Shown here piece after piece: positions 32,259 through 43,514 of a stretch of DNA of 64,000 nt (position 1 is its first letter; every line of letters begins with the position of its first letter). Both the position numbers and the translations under genes were made by a program. The DNA comes from Bufo bufo (lineage: Eukaryota; Chordata; Amphibia; Anura; Bufonidae). Location: contig NC_053390.1 of NCBI RefSeq assembly GCF_905171765.1, positions 309,369,466-309,433,465 of the forward strand, in the 5' to 3' direction. The notes under the pieces were generated by a model. The model made no database searches, was not told the DNA's origin, and saw only the letters and a list, made by a program, of their open reading frames with translations.

Positions 32259-32917
32259 CAGGCACAATGCACAGACCCTTTCTGCAGAACATGCCCAATT
32301 CTAATAGGCCACACATCCTTTTCATGACATGGCACTGCCTCCTCGGTGTACATTTGGGTGCCAGAGCTGCATCTGATCCCACACACAGGTTAATGGAGGA
32401 TTGTAGTACGGGAAGTGCCAGAATGCTTCCGTGATGCCCAGGAGATTTGCCAACTCATGCAATAGATCTCTCCATTTTTCAGGAGCCTCCTGGATATTCT
32501 TCTTTTTTCTTTTATTTTTTATTTTTATCTCAAATACAGAATTGAATTAAACATATCGCAAAAAAAGTTAAATACAAAAGCAGAGAAATAAAAAGTTTGA
32601 AAATTTAGAAAAAGAGTCTCCTAATGGCTTGGATAATTAAAGCATCCCAAAGTTACAGATTTTTAAAACTAGGCTCTGTCAGGAAGGTGAAAAATAACAG
32701 GAACGGGATAAAATCCATCTAGTGGGATTAATAATAATGCTTATTTATGGCATAGTGAAGTAAAAAAAATATGTTTTCCTTTAACCATATGTACCCTGCT
32801 ATAAACAAAAAAGTTGAAGTATTTCAGGGGAAAAAGAGCAAAAGTATGGACACTAATGGGAAATTTAATTAGCATCGACCCTACCAACACTTTGCTATGG
32901 GGGTTATAATAGGTCCT
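32259..32917. other. Unclassified spacer between gypsy and TTAA element
   Basis: AT-rich from 32500 on. No gene or repeat recognised. Confidence 0.4.
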
Positions 32918-33524
32918 TTAACCACCTCAGCCCCCAGTGCTTAAACACCCTGAAAGACCAGGCCACTTTTTACACTTCTGACCTACACTACTTTCACCGT
33001 TTATTGCTCGGTCATGCAACTTACCACCCAAATGAATTTTACCTCCTTTTCTTCTCACTAATAGAGCTTTCATTTGGTGGTATTTCATTGCTGCTGACAT
33101 TTTTACTTTTTTTGTTATTAATCGAAATTTAACGATTTTTTTGCAAAAAAATGACATTTTTCACTTTCAGTTGTAAAATTTTGCAAAAAAAACGACATCC
33201 ATATATAAATTTTGCTCTAAATTTATTGTTCTACATGTCTTTGATAAAAAAAAATGTTTGGGTAAAAAAAAAATGGTTTGGGTAAAAGTTATAGCGTTTA
33301 CAAGCTATGGTACAAAAATGTGAATTTCCGCTTTTTGAAGCAGCTCTGACTTTCTGAGCACCTGTCATGTTTCCTGAGGTTCTACAATGCCCAGACAGTA
33401 CAAACACCCCACAAATGACCCCATTTCGGAAAGTACACACCCTAAGGTATTCGCTGATGGGCATAGTGAGTTCATAGAACTTTTTATTTTTTGTCACAAG
33501 TTAGCGGAAAATTATGATTTTTTT

Positions 33525-35330
33525 TTTTATTTTTTTCTTCTTACAAAGTCTCATATTCCACTAACTTGTGACAAAAAATAAAAAGTTCTATGAACTCACT
33601 ATGCCCATCACGAAATACCTTGGGGTCTCTTCTTTCCAAAATGGGGTCACTTGTGGGGTAGTTATACTGCCCTGGCATTCTAGGGGCCCAAATGTGTGGT
33701 AAGGAGTTTGAAATCAAATTCTGTAAAAAAATGACCTGTGAAATCCGAAAGGTGCTCTTTGGAATATGGGCCCCTTTGCCCACCTAGGCTGCAAAAAAGT
33801 GTCACACATCTGGTATCTCCGTATTCAGTAGAAGTTGGGGAATGTGTTTTGAGGTGTCATTTTACATATACCCATGCTGGGTGAGATAAATATCTTGGTC
33901 AAATGCCAACTTTGTATAAAAAAATGGGAAAAGTTGTCTTTTGCCAAGATATTTCTCTCACCCAGCATGGGTATATGTAAAATGACACCCCAAAACACAT
34001 TCCCCAAATTCTACTGAATACGGAGATACCAGATGTGTGACACTTTTTTGCAGCCTAGGTGGGCAAAGGGGCCCATATTCCAAAGAGCACTTCGGATTTC
34101 ACTCGTCATTTTTTACAGAATTTGATTTCAAACTCCTTACCACACATTTGGGCCCCTAGAATGCCAGGGCAGTATAACTACCCCACAAGTGACCCCATTT
34201 TGGAAAGAAGAGACCCCAAGGTATTCGCTGATGGGCATAGTGAGTTCATGGAAGTTTTTATTTTTTGTCACAAGTTAGTGGAATATGAGACTTTGTATGA
34301 AAAAAATAAATAAAAAAAAATCATCATTTTCCACTAACTTGTGACAAAAAATAAAAAATTCTAGGAACTCGCCATGCCCCTCACGGAATACCTTGGGGTG
34401 TCTTCTTTCCAAAATGGGGTCACTTGTGGGGTAGTTATACTGCCCTGGCATTTTCCAGGGGCCCTAATGTGTGGTAAGTAGGTAAATGACCAGTGAAATC
34501 CGAAAGGTGCTCTTTGGAATGTGGGCCCCTTTGCCCACCTAGGCTGCAAAAAAGTGTCACACATGTGGTATCGCCGTATTCAGGAGACGTTGGGGAATGT
34601 GTTTTGGGGTGTCTTTTTACATATACCCATGCTGGGTGAGAGAAATATCTTGGCAAAAGACAACTTTTCCCATTTTTTTATACAAAGTTGGCATTTGACC
34701 AAGATATTTATCTCACCCAGCATGGGTATATGTAAAATGACACCCCAAAACACATTCCCCAACTTCTCCTGAGTACGGCGATACCAGATGTGTGACACTT
34801 TTTTGCAGCCTAGATGCGCAAAGGGGCCCAAATTCCTTTTAGGAGGGCATTTTTAGACATTTGGATACCAGACTTCTTCTCACGCTTTGGGGCCCCTAGA
34901 ATGCCAGGGCAGTATAAATACCCCACATGTGACCCCATTTTGGAAAGAAGACACCCCAAGGTATTCAATGAGGGGCATGGCGAGTTCATAAAAAAAAAAA
35001 TTTTTGGCACAAGTTAGCGGAAATTGATATTTTTTATTTTTTTCTCACAAAGTCTCCCGTTCCGCTAACTTGGGACAAAAATTTCAATCTTTCATGGACT
35101 CAATATGCCCCTCACGGAATACCTGGGGGTGTCTTCTTTCCGAAATGGGGTCACATGTGGGGTATTTATACTGCCCTGGCATTCTAGGGGCCCTAAAGCG
35201 TGAGAAGAAGTCTGGAATATAAATGTCTAAAAAATTTTACGCATTTAGATTCGGTGAGGGGTATGGTGAGTTCATGTGAGATTTTATTTTTTGACACAAG
35301 TTAGTGGAATATGAGACTTTGTAAGAAAAA
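33525..35330. repeat. Alternately inverted array, about 370-bp units
   Basis: Successive palindrome centres fall near 33525, 33925, 34300, 34670, 35035 and 35330. The sequence between neighbouring centres is one unit, and each unit is the inverted form of the one before. Landmarks are CCCAGCATGGGTATATGTAA beside one type of centre and CACTAACTTGTGACAAAAAA beside the other. Arms diverge by roughly 5-15 per cent. Confidence 0.85.
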
Positions 35331-35384
35331 AAAAAAAAAATTCCGCTAACTTGGGCCAAAAAAATGTCTGAATGGAGCCTTACA

Positions 35385-37230
35385 GAGGGGTGATCAATGA
35401 CAGGGGGGGTGATCAATGACAGGGGGAGTGATCAATGACAGGGGGGTGATCAATGACAGGGGGAGTGATCAATGACAGGGGGGTGATCAATGACAGGGGG
35501 AGTGATCAATGACAGGGGTGGTGATCAATGACAGGGGGGTAATCAATGACAGGGGGGTGATCAGGGAGTCTATATGGGGTGATAACCACAGTCATTGATC
35601 ACGCCCGTGTAAGGCTTCATTCAGACGTCCGTATGCGTTTTGCGGATCCGATCCATCTATCAGTGCATCCGTAAAAATCATGCGGACATCTGAATGGAGC
35701 TTTACAGGGGGGTAATCAATGACAGGGGGGTGATCAGGGAGTCTATATGGGGTGATAACCACAGTCATTGATCATGCCCCTGTAAGGCTTCATTCAGACG
35801 TCCGGATGCGTTTTGCGGATCCGATCCATCTATCAGTGCATCCGTAAAAATCATGCGGACATCTGAATGGAGCTTTACAGGGGGTTGATCAATGACAGGG
35901 GGGTGATCAGGGAGTCTATATGGGGTGATAACCACAGTCATTGATCACGCCCCTGTAAGGCTTCATTCAGACGTCCGTATGCGTTTTGCGGATCCGATCC
36001 ATCTATCAGTGCATCCGTAAAAATCATGCGGACATCTGAATGGAGCTTTACAGGGGGGTAATCAATGACAGGGGGGTGATCAGGGAGTCTATATGGGGTG
36101 ATAACCACAGTCATTGATCATGCCCCTGTAAGGCTTCATTCAGACGTCCGGATGCGTTTTGCGGATCCGATCCATCTATCAGTGCATCCGTAAAAATCAT
36201 GCGGACATCTGAATGGAGCTTTACAGGGGGTTGATCAATGACAGGGGTGTAATCAATGACAGGGGGGTGATCAGGGAGTCTATATGGGGTGATAACCACA
36301 GTCATTGATCATGCCCCTGTAAGGCTTCATTCAGACGTCCGGATGCGTTTTGCGGATCCGATCCATCTATCAGTGCATCCGTAAAAATCATGCGGACATC
36401 TGAATGGAGCTTTACAGGGGGTTGATCAATGACAGGGGTGTAATCAATGACAGGGGGGTGATCAGGGAGTCTATATGGGGTGATAACCACAGTCATTGAT
36501 CACGCCCCTGTAAGGCTTCATTCAGACGTCCGTATGCGTTTTGCGGATCCGATCCATCTATCAGTGCATCCGTAAAAATCATGCGGACATCTGAATGGAG
36601 CTTTACAGGGGGGTGATCAATGACAGGGGGGTGATCAGGGAGTCTATATGGGGTGATAACCACAGTCATTGATCATGCCCCTGTAAGGCTTCATTCAGAC
36701 GTCCGGATGCGTTTTGCGGATCCGATCCATCTATCAGTGGATCTGTAAAAATCATGCGGACATCTGAATGGAGCTTTACAGGGGGTTGATCAATGACAGG
36801 GGGGTAATCAATGACAGGGGGGTGATCAGGGAGTCTATATGGGGTGATAACCACAGTCATTGATCATGCCCCTGTAAGGCTTCATTCAGACGTCCGGATG
36901 CGTTTTGCGGATCCGATCCATCTATCAGTGGATCCGTAAAAATCATGCGGACATCTGAATGGAGCTTTACAGGGGGTTGATCAATGACAGGGGGGTAATC
37001 AATGACAGGGGGGTGATCAGGGAGTCTATATGGGGTGATAACCACAGTCATTGATCATGCCCCTGTAAGGCTTCATTCAGACGTCCGGATGCGTTTTGCG
37101 GATCCGATCCATCTATCAGTGCATCCGTAAAAATCATGCGGACATCTGAATGGAGCTTTACAGGGGGTTGATCAATGACAGGGGTGTAATCAATGACAGG
37201 GGGGTGATCAGGGAGTCTATATGGGGTGAT
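35385..37230. repeat. Satellite with 18-bp subunits and 173/191-bp higher-order units
   Basis: 35388-35565 is a run of 18-19-bp units (GTGATCAATGACAGGGGG). From there TATATGGGGTGAT recurs at 35571, 35744, 35917, 36090, 36281, 36472, 36645, 36836, 37027 and 37219. Spacings are 173 or 191-192 bp, differing by exactly one 18-bp subunit. Each large unit also contains a roughly 95-bp inverted-repeat block (GGCTTCATTCAGACGTCCG ... CGGACATCTGAATGGAGC). Several identical 64-codon open frames on the minus strand come from this repetition. Confidence 0.93.
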
Positions 37231-37300
37231 CAGGGGCTAATAAGGGGTTAATAAGTGACGGGGGGGGGGGGGTGTAGTGTAGTGGTGCTTGGTGGGACTT

Positions 37301-37545
37301 TACTGAGCTACCTGTGTCCTCTGGTGGTCGATCCAAACAAAGGGGACCACCAGAGGACCAGGTAGCAGGTATATTAGACGCTGTTATCAAAACAGCGTCT
37401 AATATACCTGTTAGGGGTTAAAAAAAACACATCTCCAGCCTGCCAGCGAACGATCGCCGCTGGCAGGCTGGAGATCAACTCTCTTACCTTCCGTTCCTGT
37501 GAGCGCGCGCGCCTGTGTGCGCGCGTTCACAGGAAATCCCGGCTC
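37301..37545. repeat. Chain of perfect hairpins at the right end of family A
   Basis: Four consecutive inverted repeats: GCTACCTG...CAGGTAGC with CCTCTGGTGGTC inside, CAGGTATATTAGACGCTGTT with its inverse, CTCCAGCCTGCCAGC with its inverse, and TTCCTGTGAGCGCGCGC with CGCGCGTTCACAGGAA. Loops are 3-15 nt. Confidence 0.85.
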
Positions 37546-37734
37546 ACGCGAGATGACGCGTATATGCGTCGCTGAGCGCAGGGCTGCCACCTCCGGAACG
37601 CGAATCTGCGTACAGCGGTCCGGAGGTGGTTAATAAAGAAAATGCATCCACCTCACAGTCGCACACATCAGTTGTACTGCACTCAGGGCTCGGGCTGTTG
37701 TGTGCTCCTCCAGTCCCAGGCTGTAGAGAAAAGA

Positions 37735-37945
37735 GAGCTGCTGATTGGTGGATTAGAATCTGATCAACCAATCAGCACTTCCCCTCAGAAACATGAATGA
37801 TAATTTCTGTTACCAACTGTCATTCCTGGTTGCCGGCTGCAGCAGGAGGAAGATCTCTCCCAGCTTTGCTGCATCACCCCCCCTCTGTCTGCAAGAGAGA
37901 AGCATCCGTGTGTCTGTAGTGAAGTCTGCGACCCCTCTTTAGATC
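37735..37945 (+). promoter_or_regulatory. Candidate promoter and 5' UTR with paired CCAAT boxes
   Basis: Immediately right of family A, ATTGG (37744-37748) and CCAAT (37768-37772) lie in opposite orientation 20 bp apart inside a partial dyad (CTGATTGGTGG / AACCAATCAG). No TATA box. The following 170 bases have the mixed, GC-moderate character of a 5' UTR. This is inference from motifs only. Confidence 0.4.
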
Positions 37946-37948
37946 ATG
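37800..37948 (+). other. Candidate first exon ending ATG|GTAAGT
   Basis: The sequence GACCCCTCTTTAGATCATG is followed directly by a consensus splice donor GTAAGT (37949-37954). A start codon as the last three bases of exon 1 is seen in several vertebrate genes. I cannot identify the gene, because no further exon is recognisable downstream. It may instead be a non-coding first exon or chance. Confidence 0.35.
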
Positions 37949-38124
37949 GTAAGTTCTCAGTCAGACATTGTAGGAGGGGGATCATTACTGTACCAGGGAA
38001 CTGTATGGGATGATTTATGTGTATGAAGAGGTTCATCTAAACCACTGCATAAGACGAGTAAAGCTTTTTCATAGCAGCCAATAAGGTTCCAGCTTTCAGA
38101 CCATTTGGAAAGTGCCTTTGGTTC

Positions 38125-38675
38125 ATCTATTTACTGCCCCCTTTATCGTACTGGTCACTTCCCACCCTAATTTACAGATCACTGCCTTATCTTACAATTC
38201 ACTTCCATATATTACTGGTCACTGTCCTAACTCACTGGTTATTACCCTACCTTACTGGTCTCTATCCGCCCTATTTTACTGCTTACTGTCCTATCTTCAA
38301 TTCACTGAGATTGATGATATAGAGCACCAAAGAAGATATGTTGGGAATTATGGGTTATCTCAATGTCCTGTTTTTGGGTATAGTCATGAATCAGTAAAAT
38401 CAGTTTTTTGATACTACAATTGGTTATGGATGATATTTATTGTGGGTGACTCTCACAATTTACCCATTATTTATTACTGTATCGCCCATTATCGTATGTA
38501 TCAGTGGTCTTAATAGTCTGACATTTCCACAGTTCTGTCTTACTGGTCATTACCCTATCTTACTGGTTATTATTCATCCTATCTTACTGGTCTCTGTCCT
38601 ATCTTACTGCTTTCTATCTCCACTATCTTCCTGGATGCTGCTCTATCTTACTGGTCAATGTTCCCCCTATTTCAC
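38125..38675. repeat. Degenerate minisatellite, about 20-22-bp units
   Basis: Motif CCTATCTTACTGGTCACTGT recurs with many changes at 38130-38310 and 38525-38675. The two blocks are separated by unrelated sequence. Confidence 0.7.
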
Positions 38676-38950
38676 TGGTGTCCGCTTTGGTGTCCGTCTG
38701 ACGAAACTGAGCCACAATGTAAGTCAATGGGGACGGATCCATTTTCTATGACACAATCTGGCACAATAGAAAACGGATCCGTCCTCCATTGACTTTCAAT
38801 GGTGTTCAAGACTGATCCGTCTTGGCTATGTTAAAGATAATACAAACGGATCCGTTCAGAACGGATGCAGAGACGGTTGTATTATCTGAACAAATCCATC
38901 TGTGCAGATCCATGACGGATCTGCACCAAACGCGAGTTGTGAAAGTAGCC
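38676..38950. mobile_element. TTA-type MITE, left end lost
   Basis: The right end reads GAGTTGTGAAAGTAGCC followed by TAA. The interior (ACGGATCCGT, AGATAATACAAACGGATCCG) matches the MITE at 42695-43104. The left terminus has no counterpart. I group these MITEs as PIF/Harbinger-like because of 3-bp TTA/TAA duplications. Confidence 0.55.
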
Positions 38951-39394
38951 TAATTATTAAGTCCACTGCTTTTGGTAGTTCACAGCACAAGGAGAGATTT
39001 ATCATTCCTGTACATCAGAAAACTGATAAACAAAAGTTGCAAATTCTGTTTAAAATGTTTGTAAATGGCGTTTTACTGACAGCCTCTCCATTTTTTGGGG
39101 CTTAGACATCAGCCCCAGAAGATTTACTTGATGTATGCCAGTTTTCTGCTGTAAATGATGACCGAAATCTATGGCAGCTGTGAGCTGGCCAGGAATTCAT
39201 TCAGGGCGCATAGACTGTCAGAGGATGCACTTAATTTGTAACCAGGCATGAACTTCATGATAAATTAAATGCATCCCCCCTGCTCTTGATACATTTCCCC
39301 TGAGATGTTTGGTGAGTGGAAAACAACTCCAAACATGTTCTGACAGTTGCTGGCTATTATGGGAGGATGGGAGTTGTATTTCTACAGCAGCACT

Positions 39395-40208
39395 TGTGTC
39401 ACGGCCTTTGGTTTGCGCTGTGACACTGTTGCCACACTTGCGGTTGCCGGCGGCAACGTGTTGCTGTGAGAGCATGCGGTGGCAGTGTCTTGGCCTTCTG
39501 GGTGATTGCTGTGACATGGTTGCCACGCATGCTGTTGCCGGTGGTAACATGTGGTTTTGTATGCTTGCGTGTGCACTTCCCCTTTAAGTTGTAGCCTTCC
39601 TTGTCTGGTGTTGGAAGGGTTAACTCCCTTCCTAGTGTCTTGTGAATACTGGGTTTTTGTGTGGGTGTGGCTGCTTGGGCTATTTAGTCTCTGCTGGATG
39701 CTTGAAGCCCAGTGTTCCTCCAGCCTTGGTGTATGCTGGTGGTTCTCTGTTCCATCTGTCCAGTGTGGGCCACCCTTGTGGTCATCAATGTTATCACGGT
39801 GTCTCCTTCCCTTCCTGTCCCTTTGTGTATGGAATGGGTTTTGATCAGGGTGTTGGTATGTCTATTTTTGGTGTTACATGTCTAGTAGTGTTTGGTGTCC
39901 AGCATGTTGTTTAGACATTCCCCTGTTTCACATTTATTGCAGCTATGAGTGTCCTGGGTCCCTGTGTGGTTCTTGGTGTGTGCTGTGTCCTTTGATGTCG
40001 GTGTGGACACTAGCACTTGTGCACGGGTTCCATTCAGTGTGTCTGGTTTCACTTACCTGCCATCTCCATATACTGTATGTGTTCCCCTCTGCTTGCAGCC
40101 TGGCCTTAGTTAGAGACTCCTGTTCCTCCGTGTTGAGGATGAACAGGTAGTCTCTCCCCTGCTCCTATGTGAGGGATTTCCTAGGGCAACTCAGGATATT
40201 AGGTTTAC
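39395..40208 (+). repeat. Possible LTR remnant
   Basis: Starts TGTGTCACGG with GGTTGCC-rich imperfect repeats to 39570 (GTTGCCACACTTGCGGTTGCC and GTTGCCACGCATGCTGTTGCC), then pyrimidine-rich sequence to TCAGGATATTAGGTTTACA. The shape and termini suggest an LTR. No internal region or target duplication was found. Confidence 0.35.
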
Positions 40209-42190
40209 ATCAAATTTTATATTTCTCCTCTATTGCCTCCACAATTGCCTGGAAATGATTTATATGTTGTATTCTTCCTTGCAGGTGTGCACATGTCCAT
40301 AGGAAGGATGACATCACAGCTACAGAGTTGACCGTCTGATAGCCTAGCTCGACTGCCCACCTCTCCTGAAGACCCCCTCAGTCGAGTGGAGGACATCATC
40401 TCTGAAAGAGGGTCCCACAGATGCATCCTAGCAGTTTGAGCACCACTCCTACAAGAGTCAATGCCCTGAGTGATTTCACTGTGGAATTACTCCAGGGTGG
40501 TAATTGTGTTGGGATGCACCTCTGGCTGACTATCATCACTCTATAAGATAATGATGTAGGTGTGTGCTGTCAATAACCCCATAAAGATTTGTGAATGTTT
40601 AGATTAAATGGCTACTATCAGACAACCAGGAATGGATGTCTAACATCCCATGATCTATGCAGCTTATCTGGATACTTCATGCAGTACGGGAAGTCTAAGT
40701 GGCCATTTAAGGACAGGTAGGAAAGATAGTTAGCTAACAAATGAGAAATGCATATATGAGTGATAATGTAATGATCAAAGGAGACAAAATGTTAAAGGAA
40801 ACAATTAACTCTGATTTCTTGTATCAATCATTATCAGGGTTTTTGTTCATGTCTGGTTTCTTTCCACTTTCCTGCTTCTCCTCTATTGAGATAACATTCA
40901 ATTATTGCCTGGAAATGATTACTATGTTATATTCCTAGTTGAGGGCGTGGATATGTCCATTTTGTAGGAAGGATGACATCACAGCTACAGAGTTGACCGT
41001 CTGATAGCCCAGCTCGACTGCCCACCTCTCCTGAAGACCCCTCAGCTTTTTGAGAGTTGGGTGGAGGACATCATCTCTGAAAGAGGGTCCCACAGATGCA
41101 CCCTAGCAGTTTGAGCACCACTCTTACAAGAAGAGTCAATGCCCTAAAAGCGTGATTTCACCGGGGATTACTCCGGGGTGGTCCTTGTGTTGGGATGCAC
41201 CTTTGGCTGGCTGTCGTCATCCTTTTAGGTAGATAATGAAGTGAGTGCTGTCAATAACCCCATAAAGAAGAGGGAATGTTCAGATGAAATGGCTACTATG
41301 AGGTGGTCAGGAAGGGGTATCTAACATCCCATGATGTATACAGCTTATCTAGATACTTCATTCAGTACATTCAATTAAAGGGGCCTTTTCTAGACAGCTA
41401 GGACAGATAGTTAGCTAACAAATCAATGAGAAATGCATATATAAATGATAATGTAATGATCAAAAGAGGAGAAAATGTGTCAGGAAAGAATTAACTCTGA
41501 TTTCTTGTATCAATCATTATCAGAGTTTTGGTTCATGTCTGGTTTCTTTCCACTTTCCTGCTTCTCCTCTATTGATATAACATTCAATTATTGCCTGGAA
41601 AGGATTACTATGTTATATTCCTAGTTGAGGGCGTGGATATGTCTATTTTGTAGGAAGGATGACATCACAGCTACAGAGTTGACCGTCTGATAGCCCAGCT
41701 CGACTGCCCACCTCTCCTGAAGACCCCTCAGCTTTTTGAGAGTTGGGTGGAGGACATCATCTCTGAAAGAGGGTCCCACAGATGCACCCTAGCAGTTTGA
41801 GCACCACTCTTACAAGAAGAGTCAATGCCCTAAAAGCGTGATTTCACCGGGGATTACTCCGGGGTGGTCCTTGTGTTGGGATGCACCTCTGGCTGGCTGT
41901 CGTCATCCTTTTAGGTAGATAATTATGTGTGTGTGTGTTGTCAACAACTCCATAAAGATGTGTGAATGTTTAGATGAAATGGCTACTATGAGGAGGCCAG
42001 GAATGGATGTCTAACATCCCATGATCTATGCAGCTTATCTGTATACTTCATGCAGTACAGGCAGTCTAAGGGGCCTTTTCTAGACAGGTAGGATAGATAG
42101 TTAGCTAATAAATCAATGAGAAATACATATGTGCAATAATGTAATGATCAAAATGGTGAAAAACGTTAAAGAAATAAATTATTTCTGATA
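40209..42190 (+). repeat. Three tandem copies of a 660-686-bp unit
   Basis: ATTGCCTGGAAATGATT recurs at 40244 and 40904, and as ATTGCCTGGAAAGGATT at 41590 (spacing 660 and 686). Landmarks repeated in each unit: GATGACATCACAGCTACAGA, TTGACCGTCTGATAGCC, GAAAGAGGGTCCCACAGATG, TTGTGTTGGGATGCACC, GATTTCTTGTATCAATCATT. Units 2 and 3 are closer to each other than to unit 1. No long ORF. CCCACCTCTC can pair with a GAGAGTTGGGTGG some 40 bases on, so a structured RNA is conceivable, but I do not recognise one. Confidence 0.88.
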
Positions 42191-42691
42191 CCCTGCCTGC
42201 CTGTAATCTAATTTCATTCATATTAATAATATATTCTGTTGTGCTTGAGAAAATTATACTTATATACGCATAAAAACTTTTTTAACAAGAAGACCTCATA
42301 TCTTGAGGACTCGTCGAGCCTACCATCAACACCCCCACATTCCAAGAAGACAGACGACAAGGACACATATCTCTGGAATATGACTGCTCAAATTCAAATT
42401 AGTTGTTTACCATGTTCAATACTACATGCTCTTTGCATGCTGTATGTGACTATATTGTAATCTTACAATATATTGTCATATTACTTTATTGTAATCCCCT
42501 GCGGGGACCCTTAAAATGAGTGGGGAGGCAATTCTACTTGAACTAGATGATTCAATTGTCTTATGAAGAATGCCTTCATTAAACTGGGCAATGTTAACCA
42601 GTTGTTGACTGCCCATTTATATACATCTGGGGGGGGGGGGGGGGGGGTTGCATTTAACTCCACAAGGACATTTCTGAGTTTCCTTGCAGAG
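42191..42691. other. Unclassified stretch with a G19 run
   Basis: No gene recognised. 42629-42647 is 19 consecutive G. Confidence 0.6.
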
Positions 42692-42694
42692 TTA

Positions 42695-43104
42695 GGATAC
42701 TTTCACATCTGCGCTTTCACTTTCAGCTATTAAGATCCGTCATAGGATCTCAAAAGTGGGGAAAACTATTCAGTTTTGTCCCCATTCATTCGTTTCATTT
42801 CGTTGTGTTTCAATGATGCAGACAAAAACACTGCAAGCAGAGCTTTTGAGTGCGTCATGGGATGCAGAGCAAGACGGATCCGTCATGACTCACAATTGTG
42901 ACAGATTAGTTTTCTCTGACACAAAAAAAAAAGATCCGTCCCCCATTGACTTACAATGGTTTTAGAGACGGATCCGTCATGGCTATTTTAGAGATAATAC
43001 AATCGGATCCGTTCGTAATGGATGCAGAAGGTTGTATTATCATGACGGAAGCGTTTTTGCTGATCCATAACGGATCCAGCAAAAATGCAGATGTGAAAGT
43101 AGCC
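42695..43104. mobile_element. TTA-type MITE (PIF/Harbinger-like), 410 bp
   Basis: Ends GGATACTTTCACATCTGCG and CAGATGTGAAAGTAGCC are inverted repeats, flanked by TTA at 42692-42694 and 43105-43107. The interior is a long imperfect palindrome rich in CGGATCCG. No ORF. Confidence 0.75.
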
Positions 43105-43249
43105 TTAGCATTTGCAAGGACATCATGCAGCTGCAGAAGCAGTATTCCCCCTTAGCTGGGGCTAATATGTTGGCCTTTGAGAAATCAGCAATTAAAAGAA
43201 ATGTTAAAAAAATAAATAAAAAAAAATGTATAAAAATTATAAAACACCA

Positions 43250-43469
43250 CCAATCAGGGGCATTGCTGGGGTCTCAAAAAGATCCAGGGCCCAAGCCCCA
43301 ATGCATATTGCTCCAGTCGACACCCCTAGCAGGGTCCAGCAGGCATTATAGTGATTGGGGCCAGAGCAGACTTCCGGTGGCATGGTGGGCTAGTGTTAGC
43401 ACGGATCCAGCAGGCTGTTCCCCCGCTGGAACAGCCTGCCGGACCCTGCTAACGCAAGTGTGAAAGTAG
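43250..43469. mobile_element. MITE fragment
   Basis: Right end CTAACGCAAGTGTGAAAGTAGCC followed by TTA. An internal hairpin GGATCCAGCAGGCTGTTC / GAACAGCCTGCCGGACC lies at about 43402-43447. The left end merges with a GGGGCATTGCTGGGG fragment of another repeat. Confidence 0.5.
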
Positions 43470-43514
43470 CCTTAATTGCTTTACTTGCTGTATGGACACT
43501 ATCAAACATACAGG

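Larger units (their letters stand above)
32918..37633. mobile_element. Large TTAA-flanked hairpin element (family A), 4.7 kb
   Basis: Begins TTAACCACCTCAGCCCCC and ends CGGTCCGGAGGTGGTTAA, so short inverted termini CCACCTC/GAGGTGG are flanked by TTAA on both sides (32918-32921, 37630-37633). TTAA duplications are typical of piggyBac and Kolobok elements; the superfamily is undecided. No transposase is present. Three zones: AT-rich left part (32918-33500), alternately inverted units of about 370 bp (33525-35330), a satellite (35385-37230), and a chain of perfect hairpins (37301-37545). A related inverted copy is at 44560-47361. Confidence 0.7.

Noticed and set aside
33231..35017. Many open frames of 60-110 codons with similar sequences in family A
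   Set aside because: They derive from the alternately inverted units on both strands, with no conserved start and no known domain.
36111..37051. Four nearly identical 64-codon open frames on the minus strand
   Set aside because: They follow the 191-bp satellite period exactly and have no start context or protein-like conservation. They are products of the repeat.
35385..37230. CRISPR-like appearance of short repeats with spacers
   Set aside because: The 'spacers' are themselves identical from unit to unit, the repeat is a higher-order satellite, and the genome is eukaryotic.
39309..40150. Overlapping open frames on the plus strand rich in Cys, Leu and Trp
   Set aside because: Pyrimidine-rich LTR-like sequence. 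The frames overlap each other and show no domain.
40209..42190. Known small RNA genes (U1, U2, U3, U4, U8, 7SL, RNase P) in the tandem repeat
   Set aside because: Only a 9-base chance match to U1 (CTCGACTGC) was found. No order of conserved boxes matches.
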